From: Marinomonas sp. TW1
GTDB lineage: Bacteria; Pseudomonadota; Gammaproteobacteria; Pseudomonadales; Marinomonadaceae
Reading direction: 5' to 3'
Assembly: GCF_001625355.1 (NCBI RefSeq)
Contig: NZ_JSEE01000003.1
Coordinates: 183,903 to 247,902, forward strand
DNA: 64,000 bases
Position numbers and translations under genes: made by a program. A model generated the notes under the pieces. The model was not told the origin of the DNA. It saw only the letters and a program-made list of their open reading frames with translations, and did no database searches. Positions 34,228 through 42,108 of the stretch are shown piece by piece (position 1 is the stretch's first letter; every line of letters begins with the position of its first letter).

Positions 34228-34338
34228 CAAAGCAATCGATGTGGTTTCAAATGTCGGGTTTGAATCAGCTTTAGTCTTTACGGCACAATGGTTTAAGTAA
34301 GGTGGACGCCTTGTTCACTTGTTAACGCGGGGTTATAA
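34222..34338 (+). repeat. Degenerate attC candidate
   Basis: The stop region ATGACAAAGC and the far GTTATAAC with a preceding GTTAACGCG resemble decayed attC ends about 115 bases apart. Internal pairing is weak. Confidence 0.35.
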
Positions 34339-34358
34339 CTTTTTTAAAGGAGCCGAAA

Positions 34359-34658
34359 TTGGAAAGTTTAGAAGGTTACCGGAAAAGCATAGATAATATC
34401 GATAATGCGATAGTCGCTATGTTTGCCGAAAGGTTTAAAATCACCAACAAAATTGGCCAAAATAAGGCCGAACAGGGGCTTCCCGCTAAAGATGAAACAC
34501 GAGAAGCATCACAGTTTGAGCGTGTTGCTGGCTTGGCTGAATCCTATGGATTAGACCCTAAATTTGCAAAGGACTTGTTAAAGACGGTTATCGATCAAGT
34601 GGTTCAAAATCATATTGAGATATCGCGTCTTCAGTCTGCGAAACGTCCTGATAAATAA
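34359..34658 (+). CDS. Chorismate-mutase-like (AroQ fold) protein
   Basis: The 99-residue protein starts at TTG with AAAGGAG 6 bases upstream. YRKSIDNIDNAIVAMFAERFKITNKIGQNK follows the AroQ helix 1 pattern with conserved Arg, Asp, Glu-Arg and Lys. Chorismate mutase activity is likely; a salicylate-type isochorismate lyase or a regulator is possible. It is a stand-alone gene in the accessory region and not near aromatic biosynthesis genes. Confidence 0.8.
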   Translation: MESLEGYRKSIDNIDNAIVAMFAERFKITNKIGQNKAEQGLPAKDETREASQFERVAGLAESYGLDPKFAKDLLKTVIDQVVQNHIEISRLQSAKRPDK

Positions 34659-34710
34659 TGGTATGGGTGTATCAAACAGCGTACATGCTCCAAAGCTTAG
34701 GTGTGGTTAG

Positions 34711-35160
34711 ATGACATTCGAAGAAACGACAGCTGCTAAAATTCCCATTGAACTGCTCTTGCAGGCAGATCCAAGTGTTGAAAACATCACTTCGTACATC
34801 GAAAATGGGTTGGTTTTTGCAGCAATGGAAAGGGACCTCGTTGTTGGTGTTATTGTTGCCGGATTTCTATCTGATAAGAAAATGGAGATATATAATGTTT
34901 CTGTTTTAGAAGAATTTCAGAAACGGGGTGTTGGTAGCAAGCTAATGGAGTTTGTGCTCATTAGATTGAAGTCTAAAGGCGTAGCCAGAATTGAAGTGGG
35001 TACGGGGGCATTTGGTTACCCATTAACATATTATCAACGCATTGGTTTTCGTGTCGATGCCATACTAAAAGATCACTTTGTAAACAATTATCCCGAGACA
35101 ATTTATGAGAATGGGATTCAGCATAAAGATATGCTGCGCTTGTATCTAAATTTGGAATAG
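34711..35160 (+). CDS. GNAT-family N-acetyltransferase
   Basis: The 149-residue protein has the acetyl-CoA loop in VSVLEEFQKRGVGSKLMEFV (about residues 67-88) and the C-terminal YYQRIGFRVD typical of GNATs. The acceptor is unknown. The ATG overlaps a GTTAGAT sequence that looks like an attC core, and the gene may have entered as a cassette. Confidence 0.85.
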   Translation: MTFEETTAAKIPIELLLQADPSVENITSYIENGLVFAAMERDLVVGVIVAGFLSDKKMEIYNVSVLEEFQKRGVGSKLMEFVLIRLKSKGVARIEVGTGAFGYPLTYYQRIGFRVDAILKDHFVNNYPETIYENGIQHKDMLRLYLNLE

Positions 35161-35254
35161 ATACCTGGTAAGTAGATCAATCTTATGCAGTGCAGTTTAC
35201 CCCTAAAACCTTCTTTGTATACAGTACAGATTACTTGAGCATCAGAATCAAAAA

Positions 35255-35647
35255 ATGCGATTCATCAATAAATCAACCATCCTACACCTAGACGGGACTG
35301 CTGGTTTAACGGCAGGCATCCTCTTGTTGCTGCTAAAAGGTTGGTTGGGTCATCTATATGGTTTGCCTATTGCCACCATTCAGTTTTTAGCTGCGGCTAA
35401 TGTCTGTTACGGGGGTTATGCTTTGTTGCTTGCTTTTTCGCGCGTCAGAAAGCGCTTTTTCATTTTATTGCTGGCGATGGCAAATGTGCTGTGGATGCTG
35501 GTGTGTGTCATGGTGATTTGGCAATACTTCCAGACTATCAGTTATATTGGAGTGGTGTTTCTCGGACTAGAAGGTATATTTGTGATGACGCTTGCGTATT
35601 GTGAGTGGAAAGATAGAAATGAGTTAACCGTGAAGTGTAGAATCTAG
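35255..35647 (+). CDS. Four-helix membrane protein, unknown function
   Basis: The 130-residue protein has four hydrophobic segments (about 15-35, 45-62, 70-92 and 98-118). The ribosome site is weak. I do not recognise the family, which could be a small DoxX- or DUF4345-like protein by general shape only. No attC site follows. Confidence 0.65.
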   Translation: MRFINKSTILHLDGTAGLTAGILLLLLKGWLGHLYGLPIATIQFLAAANVCYGGYALLLAFSRVRKRFFILLLAMANVLWMLVCVMVIWQYFQTISYIGVVFLGLEGIFVMTLAYCEWKDRNELTVKCRI

Positions 35648-35798
35648 GGAAAGCCTCAATCCCTAGGCTTACTTAAACAGTCATGCTTAAACCGTAAAGT
35701 TAAAACAGTGAACAGGACTGACACAGCAAAACCGTGCTACTCAGTGTTCCACCAAAATTAAACAACCACCAAGATCAAATAACCACCAAGGAAGACTC

Positions 35799-36239
35799 AT
35801 GGATCTGATTCAAATCGATACGATAAAGGTCGCAGGCCTATCTGTCCGCACCACCAATGCCGCTGAAATGAAGCCTGCTACTGCCAAAATTGGAGCTTTG
35901 TGGGCAAAGTTTTACGCTGATTTGTCCCCCATGCTTGATCCGCATTCTCGCGTTTTTGGCCTTTATACTCATTATGAATCTGATCACACCGGCGCTTTCG
36001 ATGTGGTGGCATGTTCCGATTCGCTGACGGGTAAAAATCTAGAAGAGCATCAAATACAAGCTGGAAACTATGTGAAGTTCATTGGCACTGGTGATATGCC
36101 GCAAGCGGTCATCGATTTGTGGGGGGAAGTCTGGGACTATTTCAGCGCAGATAAATGTGCTCATACTCGTGCTTTCACAACGGATTTTGAATGTTATAAA
36201 GGCGAACGAGAAGTAGAGATTTATATCGCAGTGAAGTAA
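35799..36239 (+). CDS. GyrI-like / effector-binding domain protein
   Basis: The 146-residue protein resembles the stand-alone effector-binding (GyrI/Rob C-terminal) domain: VAGLSVRTTNAAEM, the central VFGLYTHYESDHTGAFDVV and EREVEIYIAVK fit. Such domains bind small molecules or drugs. AAGGA precedes the ATG. It is 8 bases from the next gene, forming a likely two-gene unit. A decayed copy of its 3' half is found at 38027. Confidence 0.8.
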   Translation: MDLIQIDTIKVAGLSVRTTNAAEMKPATAKIGALWAKFYADLSPMLDPHSRVFGLYTHYESDHTGAFDVVACSDSLTGKNLEEHQIQAGNYVKFIGTGDMPQAVIDLWGEVWDYFSADKCAHTRAFTTDFECYKGEREVEIYIAVK

Positions 36240-36247
36240 GGCTTGGT

Positions 36248-36688
36248 ATGAGCGTTGAGCAAATGGTCTATGCTGTCATTGCTTTATTACTTTTGCTGGT
36301 GCCTTTGTGTTTATCCTCTTTAGTAAGAAAACGATCCAAAGGTGTATTGGCTTTTATCACGGTAGTGGGAATGTCTGCTTTTATAATGAGCAGCGTGGTG
36401 ATTGCTCAATGGGCCGCATTCAATTGGTCTCTGGAAAGTAAAATCGAAACACTAGACAGAGACGGCAATGGTGTCTGGTCTCAACAGGAAACCGATACTT
36501 GGACTGAAGAAGATCACAAAAATATGGATGCCTACATCGGAGACGGCGGTCGTCATGTTTTTGCCGTCATAATATTCCCCATTGTATCGCTCATTTATTC
36601 TTTATTTATGGCATCAATATACTGGTTATTAGCCTGGCTAATCCGCAGGTGGAAAAACCGCATAAGACCAAAGATCTCAGTGCAGTGA
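36248..36688 (+). CDS. Membrane protein with an EF-hand-like loop
   Basis: The 146-residue protein has two N-terminal helices, a loop and one C-terminal helix pair. The loop contains LDRDGNGVWSQQETD, a canonical EF-hand calcium-binding pattern (D-x-D-x-N-G-x-x-x-x-x-E). The loop likely faces the periplasm. The function is unknown. It starts 8 bases after the GyrI-like gene. Confidence 0.7.
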   Translation: MSVEQMVYAVIALLLLLVPLCLSSLVRKRSKGVLAFITVVGMSAFIMSSVVIAQWAAFNWSLESKIETLDRDGNGVWSQQETDTWTEEDHKNMDAYIGDGGRHVFAVIIFPIVSLIYSLFMASIYWLLAWLIRRWKNRIRPKISVQ

Positions 36689-36773
36689 CGGAGTGAATTT
36701 TTCATCCGTATACAGGATTCCGCTTCGTTTAATCGAGCAGAAAATGGATACGAATGAAGGTGAATGTTTGTAC

Positions 36774-37832
36774 TTAGCTCTCTTTTAAGAATCGCTCTAA
36801 ACTTTCACGACTCATTTTCATAATGTGATTGGCTCTTTCTGAGTTAGGTTCTATTTTTTTATCGGGGCCAAGAGTTCTAACGGCATAGTCACCATCAAAA
36901 TAGTATCGCCACTCTTCTATTGTTGATTTATTAGGGTCAAATGCCTCGTACTTTGTCTCTTCTTCTTTGCTTAAACGCGCTGCTCGCTCGGGTGTCATCG
37001 TGATGGGAGCGTTATAGCTATAATCTTGTTCAAACACAAAAAATGCTTTGTTTCTCTGATAATAAATTTGATAGCTGCGCTTTCCTGTTTCACCGAAATG
37101 AGTAAGGTTAATGAGTCGCACATTCCCCCATCCCGCTTGATACGCGATGGCTTCGCCCGCTTCTGTGGACTCTGCCAGTTTAATGGACTTTTGTTTATAG
37201 TTGTTTAGGTTATCTCGAACGTCCTTGTATTCTCGTTTTATCCAACTAATGCGATTTGGTGAGCGCATTGCTTCATCACGAGGTGTACTTTCTACCAAGA
37301 CATCACTGGGTAATATATCTACATAATCTTCCGCATTGTAATCCAGTTCTCTGTCGAGTCCTGAAAACAGTTTCGCGAGTCTCTTTCCTTTTCTGAAGAC
37401 ATCTATCGAAATACCACTTCCCATCCCAAGGGCTCTGCTAATGTAATAGTGAATATTGCCATTGTTAAAAAAAATCACCTCATCGCCTAGTCGGCCATCG
37501 ATATGATGATACGATGAAAAAGGCGCGTCTTTGGTAGCGACTTTCTCAAACTCCACATCACCAATTTTGCCGTAGCGGTAAACTATCATTGGAGTCGCGT
37601 CGTGCTGCTTGCTATAACACAAAGATAAAACTTTTCCTGTTGGTTTCAACTCGTACAGTGCGCCACTACTAGGAGAATCGATGACTTTTTGCATTTTTGC
37701 ATTTAAGTAGACATTTTCATTACTGTGGCAATGTGAAGGGAACTCAGTTTGACCTTCTGTTTGAGCTGCATTCGCGAAGATAGGAGCGGGTAGCATGAGC
37801 AAAATCAATAAATTTTTAAATTTAGTAATCAT
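36774..37832 (-). CDS. Exported protein of unknown function
   Basis: The protein has 352 residues from the Met at 37832 (MITKFKNLLILLMLPAPIFANA), a classical signal peptide. The longer frame from 37949 has no ribosome site and puts the signal internally. The mature protein is hydrophilic, with a conserved-looking HIDGRLGDEVIFFNNGNIHYYISRALG block and paired cysteines near the N-terminus. I do not recognise a family. It is encoded opposite to its neighbours. Confidence 0.7.
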   Translation of the reverse strand: MITKFKNLLILLMLPAPIFANAAQTEGQTEFPSHCHSNENVYLNAKMQKVIDSPSSGALYELKPTGKVLSLCYSKQHDATPMIVYRYGKIGDVEFEKVATKDAPFSSYHHIDGRLGDEVIFFNNGNIHYYISRALGMGSGISIDVFRKGKRLAKLFSGLDRELDYNAEDYVDILPSDVLVESTPRDEAMRSPNRISWIKREYKDVRDNLNNYKQKSIKLAESTEAGEAIAYQAGWGNVRLINLTHFGETGKRSYQIYYQRNKAFFVFEQDYSYNAPITMTPERAARLSKEEETKYEAFDPNKSTIEEWRYYFDGDYAVRTLGPDKKIEPNSERANHIMKMSRESLERFLKES

Positions 37833-38026
37833 TACTTCTTTAGTCCTTGTGTATATTGATCCTGCAAAGGAATAGGGTGTTTGCTTTATTCGGTCGGCTG
37901 AATTATTCAGCTTGGCAATCGTATAGCGTAAAATTTTTAAACAATTCACACGCCGCTGTCAATAAGAATAAATGATACGTTAAATCAGGGCCTTACTCAT
38001 TTTTCCATCCAGACTTTTACGAACCT
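37833..38026. other. Promoter-side gap of the exported-protein gene
   Basis: Nothing but AT-rich sequence was seen; the gap continues into the decayed gene copy at 38027. Confidence 0.4.
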
Positions 38027-38113
38027 ATTCATCGTCAAATTCTTCGGCACTGGCGACTGCCACAAGCGGTAATTGATTTGTGAAGGTAAGTCTGGGACTA
38101 TTTCAGTATTTTG
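38027..38113 (+). pseudogene. Decayed fragment of a GyrI-like gene
   Basis: The fragment aligns with 36068-36159 of the intact gene: GGCACTGG, CCACAAGCGGT and AAGTCTGGGACTATTTCAG are shared in the same order. One base is missing near GGCGAC-TGCC, which shifts the frame, and in-frame stops follow. It is a remnant of a second copy, probably lost by cassette turnover. Confidence 0.75.
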
Positions 38114-38149
38114 TCTTACCGTTGCACGGTAAGGATTACACAAACTGCT

Positions 38150-38183
38150 CTATTCAAATTAGCCGGTTACCAAGGCGTTAGGA
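38150..38183 (+). repeat. attC right half with GTTAGGA core
   Basis: ATTAGCCGGTTACC-AAGGC-GTTAGGA resembles the right arm of the attC sites to the left and ends 13 bases before the GrpB-like gene, marking that gene as a cassette. Confidence 0.5.
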
Positions 38184-38196
38184 AATAAAATAGATT

Positions 38197-38712
38197 ATGC
38201 GAATTATAGAAGTGGTTGAATATAACGATGATTGGCCTCGTCTGTTTGAAATAGAAAAGCAATTGATACTCTCAAGCCTACCGATAAAAAAATTATGGGT
38301 CCATCATATCGGCAGCACAGCGGTAAGTGGACTTGCCGCTAAACCCATTATTGATATATTGCTAGAAGTCGAAGAAATAGAGGCTTTGGATGGGTGTAAT
38401 GAACTATTTGAGTCCATCGGTTACGAGTGTAAGGGCGAATTTGGTATTTCCGGGCGTCGATATTTTCAGAAGGGTGGATATAAGCGATCTCACCAAATTC
38501 ATGCCTTCGGTAAGGACTCAGAAAACTCGATTAGGCATCTGGCTTTTAAAGAGTATTTAATTGCCCATCCGGCGGTCGCAGAAGAGTATGCCGAGCTTAA
38601 GCTGGACGTTGCTAAACATTGCAATAATGATATTGGAGCTTACTGTGATGGCAAAGATGAGTTTGTGACGACGCATGAAAAGCATGCCGTAGAGTGGTAT
38701 AAAAATGCTTAG
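38197..38712 (+). CDS. GrpB/UPF0157 nucleotidyltransferase-like protein
   Basis: The 171-residue protein has VVEYNDDWPRLFEIEKQLI and HHIGSTAVSGLAAKPIIDILLEV, the family signature of GrpB proteins, which have a nucleotidyltransferase-like fold. Their activity is not firmly known. The ribosome site is weak. An attC half lies upstream and a GTTATCG core at 38821 downstream, so this is a cassette candidate. Confidence 0.88.
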   Translation: MRIIEVVEYNDDWPRLFEIEKQLILSSLPIKKLWVHHIGSTAVSGLAAKPIIDILLEVEEIEALDGCNELFESIGYECKGEFGISGRRYFQKGGYKRSHQIHAFGKDSENSIRHLAFKEYLIAHPAVAEEYAELKLDVAKHCNNDIGAYCDGKDEFVTTHEKHAVEWYKNA

Positions 38713-38866
38713 ACAAAAGCGGCATGCGGAAATATTTTACTAGGCTCGTTTTTTGTACACTTGGTTTCCCTGTACTTTCGAATAAAAATGTTCTTCGTGT
38801 AATATTCCACTGAGCGGAGCGTTATCGCTCTGAATGACATGAGCATTTAATTCAAGGACAGATGAA

Positions 38867-39289
38867 TTGAAACAGTCGATAGTACACATTGCACTGGTCG
38901 TTAAAGACTATGACGAAGCAATTGATTTTTATGTCAATAAACTCAAATTTGAGCTTATTGAAGACACTTACCAAGCAGAACAAGATAAACGTTGGGTTGT
39001 GGTCTCACCGCCCGGTTCTAATGGTGTCACACTGTTGCTGGCTCGTGCATCTAACCCTGAGCAAAATGACGCTGTGGGAAATCAAACGGGTGGTCGAGTA
39101 TTTTTATTCTTAAATACCGATGACTTTTGGCGAGATTATAATCGTATGCTAGCTGACGGTATAAAATTTATTAGAGAGCCAAAAGAGCAGGATTACGGCA
39201 CGGTAGCCGTCTTTGAAGACCTTTATGGCAACTTGTGGGATTTACTTCAATTAGAACCAAATCATCCGATGGCATCGAGAGCGCTATAG
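38867..39289 (+). CDS. VOC/glyoxalase-fold protein
   Basis: The 140-residue protein starts at TTG with CAAGGA upstream. IVHIALVVKDYDEAIDFYVNKL and the C-terminal AVFEDLYGNLWDLLQL carry His and Glu metal ligand candidates of the vicinal oxygen chelate fold. The function could be glyoxalase, dioxygenase or resistance-like. After the stop an attC-like inverted stretch (CAGTTGGTTGGCTCCGCTCC) is visible, so this looks like the last cassette-derived gene. Confidence 0.85.
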   Translation: MKQSIVHIALVVKDYDEAIDFYVNKLKFELIEDTYQAEQDKRWVVVSPPGSNGVTLLLARASNPEQNDAVGNQTGGRVFLFLNTDDFWRDYNRMLADGIKFIREPKEQDYGTVAVFEDLYGNLWDLLQLEPNHPMASRAL

Positions 39290-39431
39290 CAAGTTATTGA
39301 AACGGGGCAAATGACAGTTGGTTGGCTCCGCTCCGCTCCGCATGTTTGCCTGTACTCTTACCCAAGAAGACGACCGTTGCTTTTTATGTCGGGGATAGAG
39401 CAATAAACAAGAGATGTATGCTTCCACAAAA

Positions 39432-39469
39432 AAGCCCCTCTACTTTCACTTAGTAAAGTAGAGGGGCTT
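39432..39469. terminator. Terminator of the ATP-grasp operon
   Basis: A perfect 15-bp stem (AAGCCCCTCTACTTT and its complement) with an 8-base loop lies directly after the ATP-grasp stop on the minus strand. It also insulates the operon from the accessory genes on the left. Confidence 0.93.
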
Positions 39470-39484
39470 CTTGTTTATCGGGGG

Positions 39485-41059
39485 TTAAAGCATTTTCCGA
39501 ACACCTTCATCTGGAATATAAGGTTGCTCTAGATCCTCCAGATTTTTAAACTCGAATTGCGCGTTAATCGCATTGATCCATGAATGAGCTCGGGGCAACA
39601 AGGTACGCTCATCAGACTGCATGCGTCCACAGGACACTAGAATACCCATGTCAGCACCAAGGTAGCTGTATTCGCCTTCACCGTAGACGCGCATGTAGAA
39701 GGCGTTGTTTTCGTCCCCCACATTACTCCAGTCAATACTGTGGCGGATAAATTCGATGTTACCCTCTTCTTTCATCTGCCAAATCCCAGATTGAGGGGCT
39801 TTGGTGATCATGCGAACTTTATCTTCCGTGTGCTTAAGGACTAATTGAGTCCAGCTACCATAATCTGACCAACGCTTCTGGATTTCTTCTACATCAATTT
39901 CGAAATCCACATCCATAAATTCTAAAAGGTGGAACAGCATTAATGGTGCGCCGCCGTATTTAGAGGTGACTAGGTTAGTTAACGGACTGGCGCCACTGAT
40001 ACGAGGGTTAATTTCACCCAAATACACTTCACCATCATCGGTATCAATAAGATAATCAAAACAGAAAGCGCCACGGTAGCCGGTTTCATACAGCTTATCG
40101 CCCATAGCCTTGACCATGGTGATTACTTTATCGTGTTGCGCACCGTCTTTAAGCAGCTCTGGGAAAATGTCATTACCACACCAGCCGCCCTTGTATGGGG
40201 TTAGCTCTTCGTAGCCTGTGATGTCCGTTTGTAGTGGGCCTACCAAGGTACCGCAACGAGTGGCGACGGCTTCCACTGTGCCTGGAATGTGGTTGATGTA
40301 TTTCATGATCTTGAGGGTTTCGCCAACAATCTTCTTGGCGTTTTTATCCCAATCTGCTTCATTACGAATGAAGAAGGTGGTTTTACCTGAGTCGCCATAA
40401 GGCGTTTGTACCACTAGGTTGCTGCCTAGATGATTGGCTTCTGCTAAAACGCTCAGTTCTGCGTAGCTTGAGGCTTTCACATCGACTAAATTTGGGGCGC
40501 TTGGTACGCCGGCTTCATTGGCAAGTTGAGTGGTAACAATTTTAGAGTCGATGTGTTGACGTAACTGGGCCGAAGGTAGGGCCATTTCTAAGCCAAGGCT
40601 GGCGGCAATTTCTTCTGTTTTCTCATCAAACATCACGGTTAACAATTTACCATTGCTGCCATTTTCACATTTATGGGAATTGGCTTCTAATAGGTCGATG
40701 GTTTCTTTATGGCTTAATAAATAATTAACCATTTCTTCCATGGATTGGAATTCCCTTTCACTGTTGAGCTTAGGGTTCACAATACGGAAATGGCCGCCAT
40801 CAAAAGAGTCGAAGAAGGTGATGTATTGAAAGCTTTGTACCCATTGTCCAATGCCAAGTACGTTATAAGCGGTAGGTGAAATGAAGTAGATCGGCGTCTG
40901 GTTTTTACGGAAAAAACGGTAAATATCAGATAAGCCTTTTAGTTTTGTTTGTTCTTGCATCGGTTTTGTTCCTCCAGTATCTGGTTCTATTATTGTCTTT
41001 GTTTCTTGTTCGTTGGTGCTAAAAAGCTTTTTCAGTGCTGCTATAATGATCTGGTACAT
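39485..41059 (-). CDS. ATP-grasp ligase, biotin-carboxylase-like
   Basis: The protein has 524 residues (or 491 from the Met at 40960, which has a better GGAGGAAC site). The ATP-grasp core has a glycine-rich loop in VVQTPYGDSGKTTFFI, the metal-binding EINPRISGAS (about residue 350) and the preceding GAFCFDYLID. The N-terminal third is a preATP-grasp domain. It would activate a carboxylate by acyl phosphate and join it to an amine or other nucleophile. It is the last gene of the amidase-C45-ligase operon, 17 bases after the C45 gene. The substrate is unknown. Confidence 0.85.
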   Translation of the reverse strand: MYQIIIAALKKLFSTNEQETKTIIEPDTGGTKPMQEQTKLKGLSDIYRFFRKNQTPIYFISPTAYNVLGIGQWVQSFQYITFFDSFDGGHFRIVNPKLNSEREFQSMEEMVNYLLSHKETIDLLEANSHKCENGSNGKLLTVMFDEKTEEIAASLGLEMALPSAQLRQHIDSKIVTTQLANEAGVPSAPNLVDVKASSYAELSVLAEANHLGSNLVVQTPYGDSGKTTFFIRNEADWDKNAKKIVGETLKIMKYINHIPGTVEAVATRCGTLVGPLQTDITGYEELTPYKGGWCGNDIFPELLKDGAQHDKVITMVKAMGDKLYETGYRGAFCFDYLIDTDDGEVYLGEINPRISGASPLTNLVTSKYGGAPLMLFHLLEFMDVDFEIDVEEIQKRWSDYGSWTQLVLKHTEDKVRMITKAPQSGIWQMKEEGNIEFIRHSIDWSNVGDENNAFYMRVYGEGEYSYLGADMGILVSCGRMQSDERTLLPRAHSWINAINAQFEFKNLEDLEQPYIPDEGVRKML

Positions 41060-41076
41060 CTCTATTTCCTATACGG

Positions 41077-42060
41077 TTAGCTGTCGTAATAGATGGTTAA
41101 GTCTTGATCTTGCGTGCTTGATAACGATGCCAGATCAATGCTGATCTGTGCCTGTGGCCACAAATAGCGAATTTGCCCCGCCTTCGGGTAATAAGCAGCG
41201 GTATATAAGGTGCCTGATTTGTTAATCAAATGAGAGCGATACAATGGCGGATATAAAAAGCTAATACTTGGGTCTAAAGCAGTGGTGCTAACAGTCAGTG
41301 CCAAATGGTTTAGTGCGTCAAGGCGGATGCCTGTGTCGGGCAAAAAGAGTGGCTTTTCAGGAACAATGGGGTCTTGATGGTTCGTGGATGCTTGTTCCTG
41401 AGTGACCATCACATCTCGATCTGGAGCAACATAAACAGTTGCTTGATTGCCATCCGCATCTATTAAGGCAATATTGTAATCAAGATGAATCGGAATGCGT
41501 TTTAAAACGCGAATAGCCTCTTCTACATTGGTACAAATTTCTAATACATAGCGTATGACGATGGTAATGCCAAAGCCTTCTCCTTTCGCTAAACGTCCGC
41601 CGTAGGCTATGGAAACAGAAAGCCCAGCTTCATTCATGCCATCCAACGCCCCCCAGACACAATCGGCCATGGCTACGACGTTATTGCCCAACCATTGGCC
41701 ACAAGAGATAATGCCTTCGCACAAAATAGGCGGGAAATCATAGTTGCGGATCAGTGTGGGAGTGGGCGTATTTAACGTCAGTTGAGAACAGGCTGAAAAG
41801 AAAGGAGGCGGACAGTATAAGCTGAGAAAACGCGCTTGTAGGTCGTCGCCATTTATCAATTTTAGAATGTCTTGATAAACAGGGTAGAGCTCAGGCATAT
41901 GCTTTTTAAAGGCTTGAATGCACTCTAGATAGCTTGGTCTAGCCGCTTCTCCTTCGTCTAAATACCACGCTTTATAAGCTGGCCAGTTTTTTTCAAATAG
42001 GCGCTTAAATTTTTCGCCAGGATAATCTTCATTGACAACGGTAAACTGTAAGCTTTTCAT
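41077..42060 (-). CDS. C45-family Ntn hydrolase / acyltransferase-like protein
   Basis: The 327-residue protein resembles acyl-CoA:6-aminopenicillanate acyltransferase and related C45 peptidases. The candidate nucleophile Cys is in FFSACSQLTL (about residue 91), followed by the family block LIRNYDFPP, and DGMNEAGLSVSIAYGG. Ntn hydrolases mature by self-cleavage and cleave or transfer amide-linked acyl groups. It is the middle gene of the operon. Whether it makes or breaks an amide is open. Confidence 0.8.
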   Translation of the reverse strand: MKSLQFTVVNEDYPGEKFKRLFEKNWPAYKAWYLDEGEAARPSYLECIQAFKKHMPELYPVYQDILKLINGDDLQARFLSLYCPPPFFSACSQLTLNTPTPTLIRNYDFPPILCEGIISCGQWLGNNVVAMADCVWGALDGMNEAGLSVSIAYGGRLAKGEGFGITIVIRYVLEICTNVEEAIRVLKRIPIHLDYNIALIDADGNQATVYVAPDRDVMVTQEQASTNHQDPIVPEKPLFLPDTGIRLDALNHLALTVSTTALDPSISFLYPPLYRSHLINKSGTLYTAAYYPKAGQIRYLWPQAQISIDLASLSSTQDQDLTIYYDS

Positions 42061-42108
42061 CGTTTATCCTTTCGTGGGTACGATAATCTATCGGCTTTCG
42101 TCATGCCT

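Noticed and set aside
34711..36688. Assigning every gene to right of the methyltransferase as an integron cassette
   Set aside because: Core-like GTTAGAT is seen before the GNAT gene, but no paired attC arms follow 35160, 35647 or 36688, so these were left as accessory genes of unproven origin.
26119..39400. Prophage or plasmid origin of the accessory region
   Set aside because: No phage structural, replication or partition genes; the genes are separated by attC-like sites, which integron cassettes explain better.
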